From assembly GCA_021442545.1 (NCBI GenBank), contig JABUSX010000201.1, forward strand, positions 1-10,790: DNA of 10,790 nt, read 5' to 3'. Position 1 is the stretch's first letter. Each line of letters starts with the position of its first letter. Positions 1-4,747 of the stretch are shown here, piece after piece. The DNA is from Eubacterium sp. GTDB taxonomy: Bacteria; Bacillota; Clostridia; Lachnospirales; Lachnospiraceae. The notes under the pieces are model-generated. The model ran no database searches. It had not been told where the DNA came from and was given only the letters and a program-made list of their open reading frames with translations. The translations under genes and the position numbers were made by a program.

Positions 1-165
1 CCTTGTTCAGTAACCGTGAGCAGAGCTTTTAAAAGAAATCTGAACAGATTGGTTCTGGAAGTTTCATGCAGGTTGATTCTGGCGGCTATGGAACTGACCA
101 TTGAGAAATGCAGAGAAAGAAAATCCGGGAAAGCGAAAAGCTCCCCGGAATTTGTGAACGAATAG
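1..165 (+). CDS. possible 3' end of an unidentified gene (cut by window edge)
   Basis: Frame 1 is open from the first base to a TAG at 163-165, giving the last 54 residues of a possible protein. The tail has a helical, amphipathic look (VSRAFKRNLNRL, then LILAAMELTIEKCRERK) and ends in a lysine/serine-rich stretch. No start lies inside the window, so this would be the C-terminus of a gene entering from the left, convergent with luxS with a 51-bp gap. I do not recognise the family. Fifty-four open codons can occur by chance in one of six frames, and the only support is the plausible amino-acid composition, so this is tentative. The luxS terminator candidate lies inside this reading frame, which is common for tightly packed convergent genes. 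Confidence 0.35.
   Translation, partial: PCSVTVSRAFKRNLNRLVLEVSCRLILAAMELTIEKCRERKSGKAKSSPEFVNE
121..153 (-). terminator. candidate intrinsic terminator of luxS
   Basis: Read on the minus strand, CCGGG and CCCGG arms pair, with imperfect A/T-rich extensions, around a loop containing TTTT. They are followed by ATTTTCTTTCTCT, a moderately U-rich tract. It lies about 65 nt beyond the luxS stop. The stem is imperfect and the U-tract interrupted, so it is weaker than the other terminators in the window. Confidence 0.45.
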
Positions 166-216
166 TCTGTTTTTCAGAGATGGAGATCTGCGTTTCAGAA
201 AATGCGGCGCAGACTT

Positions 217-690
217 TCAGGATTTCGGATATTCGAAGCAGGGATTTGTTTTCAGGATCTCTGCGTATTTTGCGGCTTCATAACGGGCCATGTTCAGATC
301 GTGGAATATATAATTTCCGCAGTCCCGCGGTGCGGTGCCCGGGATCACGTCATCAAATGCGGCACAGTATTCAAAAGCCCGGATCATCAGAGGCAGGATC
401 TCCTGCGGAGCCGGGTGTCCCTTTACGATCAGATAAGAACCGGTCATACAGCCCATCGGTCCCCAGTAGATGATGCGGTCCTTCCATTCTTCATCATTAC
501 GCAGAAACGTAGCTACGATATGCTCGATCGTGTGCATGGCATTGGCATGAACAACGGGCTCCTTGTTCGGAGTTTTCATCCGGATGTCGAAAGTCGTGGC
601 ATATTCTTTTCCCAGAGTATCCACACGGGATTCGTAAATGCCAGGTACGAGTAAAGTATGATCTACCTGAAAGCTTGGGATCAGATCCAT
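217..690 (-). CDS. luxS: S-ribosylhomocysteine lyase LuxS
   Basis: LuxS cleaves S-ribosylhomocysteine to homocysteine and 4,5-dihydroxy-2,3-pentanedione, the precursor of autoinducer-2. It is a cytosolic enzyme of the activated methyl cycle. The 157-residue product is full length for the family. The metal site is visible as H53-T-I-E56-H57 plus C124 in the D-C-G-N-Y block, and the catalytic cysteine as C81 in G-P-M-G-C. The conserved F-D-I-R segment at 34-37 and P-N-K-E at 41-44 also fit. The residue after the catalytic cysteine is Met where many homologues have Arg (GCRTG). The ATG at 690-688 is preceded by AAAGGAGAA (minus strand; 704-696) at good spacing. The gene is monocistronic as seen here and divergent from trpS. 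No SAM or SAH riboswitch is evident in its very short leader. All seven arginine codons are CGN, unlike the nearby CoA cluster. Confidence 0.97.
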   Translation of the reverse strand: MDLIPSFQVDHTLLVPGIYESRVDTLGKEYATTFDIRMKTPNKEPVVHANAMHTIEHIVATFLRNDEEWKDRIIYWGPMGCMTGSYLIVKGHPAPQEILPLMIRAFEYCAAFDDVIPGTAPRDCGNYIFHDLNMARYEAAKYAEILKTNPCFEYPKS

Positions 691-714
691 AGTCGTTCTC
701 CTTTTTTTAGAAAA

Positions 715-743
715 ATTCTACTCTCAGGATTGAAAAAAAGCAA
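715..743 (-). promoter_or_regulatory. candidate luxS promoter
   Basis: On the minus strand, TTGCTT (743-738) and TAGAAT (720-715) are separated by exactly 17 nt, fitting a sigma-A type promoter. The predicted start would be near 708, giving a 5' leader of under 20 nt that contains little besides the ribosome binding site. Confidence 0.55.
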
Positions 744-790
744 GGATCCGGGAGATGATGGGTGTGAAAAACGGCTGCAGAGTTCCTGCC

Positions 791-819
791 TTGCGGCAAG
801 TCTTTCTTTGGGGTATACT
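791..819 (+). promoter_or_regulatory. candidate trpS promoter
   Basis: TTGCGG (791-796) and TATACT (814-819) are 17 nt apart, upstream of trpS. The -10 is good and the -35 only partial. The -35 overlaps an odd-centred dyad CTTGC-G-GCAAG (790-800), and a short hairpin GCAGTA-TTG-TACTGC (835-849) lies in the predicted leader just ahead of the ribosome binding site. No T-box antiterminator motif is seen, although trpS genes in Firmicutes often carry one. Confidence 0.45.
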
Positions 820-867
820 TTTCCCCGGAATACGGCAGTATTGTACTGCGGATGAGGAGAGAAGAAC

Positions 868-1878
868 ATGATCAACGGCAATAAGGTACTGTTTTCGGGA
901 ATGCAGGCAACGGGTTCCCTGACGATCGGCAATTATCTCGGCGCAATGAAAAACTGGGTCGCTCTTGCCGATGAATTTGAATGTTTTTACTGCGTGGTCG
1001 ATATGCATTCGATCACGATCCGTCAGGATCCGGCAGAACTGCGCAGACGCGCCCGGAAACTGCTTCAGATCTATATTGCGGCCGGACTGGATCCGGAAAA
1101 GAGCTGCCTGTATTACCAGTCTCATGTTTCGGGGCATGCGGAGCTGGCCTGGATTCTGAACTGCTTTACCTACATGGGCGAACTGAACCGCATGACGCAG
1201 TTTAAGGATAAGTCCGCAAAGCATGCAGATAATATCAATGCAGGGCTCTTTGATTATCCGGTTCTGATGGCGGCGGATATCCTGCTTTTCCAGGCAGATG
1301 TCGTGCCTGTCGGTGTGGATCAGAAACAGCATCTGGAGCTTACGCGCACGATCGCGGAACGCTTCAACAATCTGTACGGCGACGTCTTTACCGTTCCGGA
1401 ACCCTATATCGGAAAGGTCGGTGCGAAGATCATGAGCCTGCAGGATCCGGCGAGAAAGATGTCCAAGTCGGACGAAAATCCGAACGGCAGCATCTATCTT
1501 CTGGATGATCCGGATACGGTCGCACGCAAGTGCCGCCGTGCCGTGACGGACTCTGAAGGGATGATCCGGTACTGCGCCGAACAGCCGGGTGTTTCAAACC
1601 TGCTGGATATTTACAGTGCCTGCACGGGAAAAACGCCGCAGGAAGCGGAAAAGGAATTTGACGGACAGGGTTACGGTGTGCTGAAGGATGCCGTTGCCGA
1701 GTCGCTCAACGCGATCCTGCAGCCGCTGCAGAAGCGGGTGGCCGAACTGGAAGCAGATAAAGCATACGTGGACAGAATCATCCGGGATAACGCCGAAAAG
1801 GCGCAGTATTATTCGACCAAGACCCTGCGCAAGGTGCAGAAGAAGGTCGGATTCCCGGAAAGGCCAAGAATCAAATAG
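868..1878 (+). CDS. trpS: tryptophan--tRNA ligase TrpS
   Basis: TrpS is the class I aminoacyl-tRNA synthetase that activates tryptophan with ATP and charges tRNA-Trp in the cytosol. The 336-residue length is standard for bacterial TrpRS. The HIGH-type signature appears as T-I-G-N at 19-22, within GSLTIGNYLGA, and the KMSKS loop is exact at 197-201. The TrpRS blocks D-Y-P-V-L-M-A-A-D-I-L and V-P-V-G-x-D-Q-x-Q-H-L-E are present. The ATG at 868 follows GAGGAGAG (853-860) with good spacing. coaBC starts 29 bp after the stop with no terminator between, so read-through is possible. However, codon use differs strongly: 14 of 19 Arg codons here are CGN and only one is AGG. No frameshift or truncation is seen. 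Confidence 0.97.
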   Translation: MINGNKVLFSGMQATGSLTIGNYLGAMKNWVALADEFECFYCVVDMHSITIRQDPAELRRRARKLLQIYIAAGLDPEKSCLYYQSHVSGHAELAWILNCFTYMGELNRMTQFKDKSAKHADNINAGLFDYPVLMAADILLFQADVVPVGVDQKQHLELTRTIAERFNNLYGDVFTVPEPYIGKVGAKIMSLQDPARKMSKSDENPNGSIYLLDDPDTVARKCRRAVTDSEGMIRYCAEQPGVSNLLDIYSACTGKTPQEAEKEFDGQGYGVLKDAVAESLNAILQPLQKRVAELEADKAYVDRIIRDNAEKAQYYSTKTLRKVQKKVGFPERPRIK

Positions 1879-1907
1879 GGACGATCAAAAACCATCGGAG
1901 GCAGAGT

Positions 1908-3113
1908 GTGTTAAAAGGAAAAACAGTCATCTTAGGGGTAAGCGGAAGCATTGCGGCATACAAAACGGCAGTGCTTGCTTCTGCGCTTGTTAAGCAGCAT
2001 GCGGACGTGCATGTGCTGATGACTAAGAATGCGGTGAATTTCATAAATCCCATTACCTTCGAGACTCTTACCGGCAACAGGTGCATTGTCGATACGTTTG
2101 ACAGGAACTTTGAATTTCATGTGGGTCATGTAGCACTGGCAAAGAAGGCTGATCTTGTCATGATCGCTCCGGCGAGTGCCGATCTCATCGGAAAGCTGGC
2201 GAACGGAATTGCCGATGACATGCTTACCACGACGGTGCTTGCATGCAGATGCAGGATCATGATTTCACCTGCCATGAATACCAACATGTATGAAAATCCG
2301 ATCGTTCAGGATAATATGGAAAAGCTGAAGGCCTTCGGATTTGAAATCATAGAACCCGTAAGCGGATACCTGGCCTGCGGTGACACAGGCAGGGGCAAGA
2401 TGCCCGAGCCTGAGATCCTTATTCAGTATATCCTGAGGGAAATTGCCTGCAAAAAAGACCTGGCAGGAAAGAAGGTTCTTGTTACGGCCGGTCCGACACA
2501 GGAGGCAATTGACCCCGTAAGATATATAACAAACCATTCTTCCGGAAAAATGGGCTACGCAGCCGCAAGGGCGGCCATGCTTCGCGGAGCAGATGTCACG
2601 CTGGTAAGCGGATGTACTGCTCTTGAGCCGCCGATGTTCGTTAAACTTATTTCCGTTATCAGTGCAAAGGACATGTTCGATGCAGTTACGGCGGTAAGCG
2701 AAGAACAGGACATCATTATAAAGGCCGCAGCTGTGGCGGATTACAGGCCGTCGAGCGTTGCGGACAACAAGATCAAAAAAGCGGCAGACGATATGTCGAT
2801 CCATCTGGAAAAGACAGATGATATTCTGAAATTTCTGGGAGAACATAAGAAAGAGGGCCAGTTTCTCTGCGGCTTTTCCATGGAAACAGAAAACGTGATT
2901 GAAAATTCCAGGGAAAAGCTTAAAAAGAAGAACCTTGATATGATAGCAGTCAACAATCTCAGGGTTAAAGGCGCGGGCTTTCAGGGAGATACGAACGTTC
3001 TTACATTGATTACCGGGGAGAAGGAGATCAGCCTTGATCTTATGAGCAAAGACAGGGCAGCATCGGCACTCCTTGATAATATTCTCTGCGAAATGCAGAA
3101 ACATCCACTTTAA
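1908..3113 (+). CDS. coaBC: bifunctional phosphopantothenoylcysteine decarboxylase / phosphopantothenate--cysteine ligase CoaBC
   Basis: This bifunctional enzyme condenses 4'-phosphopantothenate with cysteine (CoaB) and decarboxylates the product to 4'-phosphopantetheine (CoaC, FMN-dependent), the second and third steps of CoA synthesis from pantothenate. The 401-residue length is typical. In the N-terminal CoaC half, G-x-S-G-S-I-A-A-Y-K lies at 10-19, the catalytic His is H74 in HVALAKKAD, P-A-M-N-x-N-M-Y lies at 121-128, and the active-site Cys is C157 in LACGDTGRGKM. The CoaB half begins near 188 with VLVTAGPTQEAIDP and N-H-S-S-G-K-M-G (209-216); the K-I-K-K at 288-291 holds the usual lysine. 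The start is GTG at 1908, six nt after GGAGG (1897-1901). It heads a coaBC-S component-coaX cluster. Arginine codons are mostly AGG (10 of 13), in sharp contrast to trpS. Confidence 0.96.
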   Translation: MLKGKTVILGVSGSIAAYKTAVLASALVKQHADVHVLMTKNAVNFINPITFETLTGNRCIVDTFDRNFEFHVGHVALAKKADLVMIAPASADLIGKLANGIADDMLTTTVLACRCRIMISPAMNTNMYENPIVQDNMEKLKAFGFEIIEPVSGYLACGDTGRGKMPEPEILIQYILREIACKKDLAGKKVLVTAGPTQEAIDPVRYITNHSSGKMGYAAARAAMLRGADVTLVSGCTALEPPMFVKLISVISAKDMFDAVTAVSEEQDIIIKAAAVADYRPSSVADNKIKKAADDMSIHLEKTDDILKFLGEHKKEGQFLCGFSMETENVIENSREKLKKKNLDMIAVNNLRVKGAGFQGDTNVLTLITGEKEISLDLMSKDRAASALLDNILCEMQKHPL

Positions 3114-3181
3114 CCGTGCCGCAGGGCACACTCACGAGTACCGCATCCCCGGGGAGGGAGCGATAACAAGGAGGAAAGAAA

Positions 3182-3790
3182 ATGAAAACAAATGTTAAGC
3201 AGCTCACTGTCATGGGCTTAATGGTCGCAGTTCTGATCATTTTTGCCTTCACGCCAATCGGGTCGATTCCGATCGGTCCGCTTGTGATCTCACTTCAGGT
3301 TATTCCTGTCGCCATAAGCGCTATCGTTCTTGGACCTAAGGGAGGAGCGATTGCAGGAGCCTGTTTTGGCCTCTTAAGCTTCCTTCAGTGCTTCGGAATC
3401 GGTGTTCCGAGCGGAATGGGAGCCGTTCTTGTGGGAATCAATCCCTTCCTTGCTTTTATTCAGAGATTTGTCCCAAGGCTTTTGGACGGACTGCTGGTGG
3501 GCTTTATTTTCAAGGCGCTGATAAAGAAAAATACCTACATGGCATGTGCGGTTACGGGACTTCTGACAGCACTTTTTAATACCATTTTCTTCATGTTTTC
3601 ACTTGTATGGCTTTTCGGCAATACGGAATATGTGCAGGAACTTATTGCGGGCAGAAGCATAATCCTGTTCATATGCGCATTCGTGGGAGTCAATGCCATT
3701 GTTGAAATGATAGCGGCCACGATCGGTGCGGGTGCAGTAGGAGCGGCTCTTTTCAAGGCAAAGGTTATCCGGGTGCCTGTTGAAAAATAA
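3182..3790 (+). CDS. ECF transporter S component, probably for pantothenate (PanT-like)
   Basis: This is a 202-residue, very hydrophobic membrane protein with about six predicted transmembrane segments (roughly 8-24, 37-51, 54-70, 100-114, 119-143 and 158-190). The segment P-I-G-P-L-V-I-S-L-Q-V-I-P-V, then IVLGPKGGAIAGACFGLLSF, and the C-terminal V-N-A-I-V-E-M-I-A are typical of the ECF S-component family. S components bind a vitamin and dock on shared EcfA/A'/T energising proteins encoded elsewhere. The pantothenate assignment rests on context: it sits between coaBC and coaX, the usual arrangement of PanT-like proteins in Firmicutes. An exact AAGGAGG (3168-3174) precedes the ATG at 3182. The 68-bp gap after coaBC holds a small GTGCC/GGCAC hairpin (3116-3129) with no U-tract. 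Another vitamin or precursor remains possible. Confidence 0.85.
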   Translation: MKTNVKQLTVMGLMVAVLIIFAFTPIGSIPIGPLVISLQVIPVAISAIVLGPKGGAIAGACFGLLSFLQCFGIGVPSGMGAVLVGINPFLAFIQRFVPRLLDGLLVGFIFKALIKKNTYMACAVTGLLTALFNTIFFMFSLVWLFGNTEYVQELIAGRSIILFICAFVGVNAIVEMIAATIGAGAVGAALFKAKVIRVPVEK

Positions 3791-3814
3791 AAGCAGTATC
3801 GGAGGCGGAATATC

Positions 3815-4579
3815 ATGATCTTCGTTGTGGATATCGGAAATTCAAATATCGTACTGGGCGGCATAGACGATGAAAAAATACATTTCATCGGCAGGATCGC
3901 TACGGACAGAAAAAAGACCGGACTTGCATATGCAATTGACATCAAAAATGTCATGGATATCTTTGAAATAAACCGGTCCGATGTGGATGGATGCATCATT
4001 TCAAGTGTTGTTCCGCAGATCACGAACACCGTAAAGGCTGCGACGGAGCAGATCTTCAGAAAAGAGACCATGGTTCTGAAGGCCGGCAGCAAGACCGGAC
4101 TGAACATCTGCATTGACGATCCAGCTGAGATGGGTGCGGACAGGGTGGCGGATGCGGTTGCCGCAACGAACGAATATCCGCTTCCGCTTGCAATTGTTGA
4201 CATGGGAACGGCCACGACGATTTCTGTTGTGGATGCGGACCGCAGGGTAATAGGCGGAGCCATCTTCCCGGGTGTGCAGGTATCCATAGATGCCCTGACA
4301 GAGCGGGCATCGAAGCTGAACGGAATCAGCCTTGAGCCTCCCGGAAACGTAATCGGCAGGAATACCGTTGACTGCATGAGAAGCGGTATCCTTTACGGAA
4401 CAGCGGCTATGCTGGACGGAATCCTCGACAGGATGGAAGAGGAACTTGGTGAAAAACTCACGGTAATCGCAACAGGAGGCATGTCATCGTATATCCTTTC
4501 ATACTGCAGGAGGAAGATCATATCCGATGAATATCTGCTGCTAAAAGGATTGAAGCTGATTTACGAAAAAAATGTGTGA
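3815..4579 (+). CDS. coaX: type III pantothenate kinase CoaX
   Basis: CoaX phosphorylates pantothenate with ATP, the first committed step of CoA synthesis. The type III enzymes belong to the ASKHA fold, need a monovalent cation, and are not feedback-inhibited by CoA. The 254-residue product is normal in length. Phosphate-binding D-I-G-N-S-N is at 6-11, G-A-D-R-V-A-D at 107-113 carries the catalytic aspartate D109, D-M-G-T-A-T-T is at 129-135, and G-G-A-I-F-P-G at 147-153. I-G-R-N-T is at 180-184 and A-T-G-G at 219-222. The ATG at 3815 follows GGAGG (3801-3805) and lies 24 bp after the S-component stop, so the two are very probably co-transcribed. It is the last gene of the cluster, with a strong terminator right behind it. 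Arg codons favour AGG (7 of 13). Confidence 0.96.
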   Translation: MIFVVDIGNSNIVLGGIDDEKIHFIGRIATDRKKTGLAYAIDIKNVMDIFEINRSDVDGCIISSVVPQITNTVKAATEQIFRKETMVLKAGSKTGLNICIDDPAEMGADRVADAVAATNEYPLPLAIVDMGTATTISVVDADRRVIGGAIFPGVQVSIDALTERASKLNGISLEPPGNVIGRNTVDCMRSGILYGTAAMLDGILDRMEEELGEKLTVIATGGMSSYILSYCRRKIISDEYLLLKGLKLIYEKNV

Positions 4580-4586
4580 CGAAACG

Positions 4587-4617
4587 AAGACCGGCCGAAA
4601 ACCGGTCTTTGTTTTTC
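4587..4617 (+). terminator. intrinsic terminator after coaX
   Basis: AAGACCGG (4587-4594) and CCGGTCTT (4602-4609) form a perfect 8-bp stem around a CCGAAAA loop, followed by TGTTTTT. It begins eight nt after the coaX stop. Outer bases can extend the pairing. It ends the CoA cluster and insulates the next gene, whose TTGACA box starts almost at once at 4620. Confidence 0.88.
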
Positions 4618-4619
4618 GC

Positions 4620-4712
4620 TTGACATAATAATTCATGGCATCCTGGAATACTTTGTGATAAACTGACAGAGATAGCCATTAATTTCAGCTGTTCGTGAAA
4701 GTATACTTTTAC
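4620..4712 (+). promoter_or_regulatory. promoter and leader region of the LRR protein gene, homologous to the region upstream of the L,D-transpeptidase gene
   Basis: A consensus TTGACA lies at 4620-4625, with only a weak TGGAAT (4644-4649) at 18 nt. A better -10 candidate is the extended form TG-A-TAAACT (4656-4664). A TATACT also occurs at 4702-4707, within the dyad GTGAAAGTATACTTTTAC (4695-4712; 9-bp halves with one mismatch). Which element drives transcription cannot be decided by reading. Two blocks, 4651-4668 and 4691-4706, align with 7770-7787 and 7811-7826 ahead of the next gene at almost the same spacing. This argues that TAAACT/TAGACT and the GTGAAAGT block are functional or recently duplicated. 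Confidence 0.6.
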
Positions 4713-4747
4713 AGAGAATTTCAGCGTATTGTCTGAGGGAGACGGAA

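Noticed and set aside
835..849. GCAGTA-TTG-TACTGC hairpin as a trpS attenuator or repressor site
   Set aside because: It is perfect but only six pairs, with no U-tract or alternative structure and no recognised operator match; recorded only as part of the trpS promoter entry.
691..867. T-box leader upstream of trpS
   Set aside because: The conserved T-box antiterminator sequence and a following terminator hairpin are not visible in the 177-bp gap, and the predicted leader is only about 40 nt.
3116..3129. GTGCC/GGCAC hairpin between coaBC and the S-component gene as a terminator
   Set aside because: The stem is five pairs with no U-tract behind it, and gene order argues for co-transcription.
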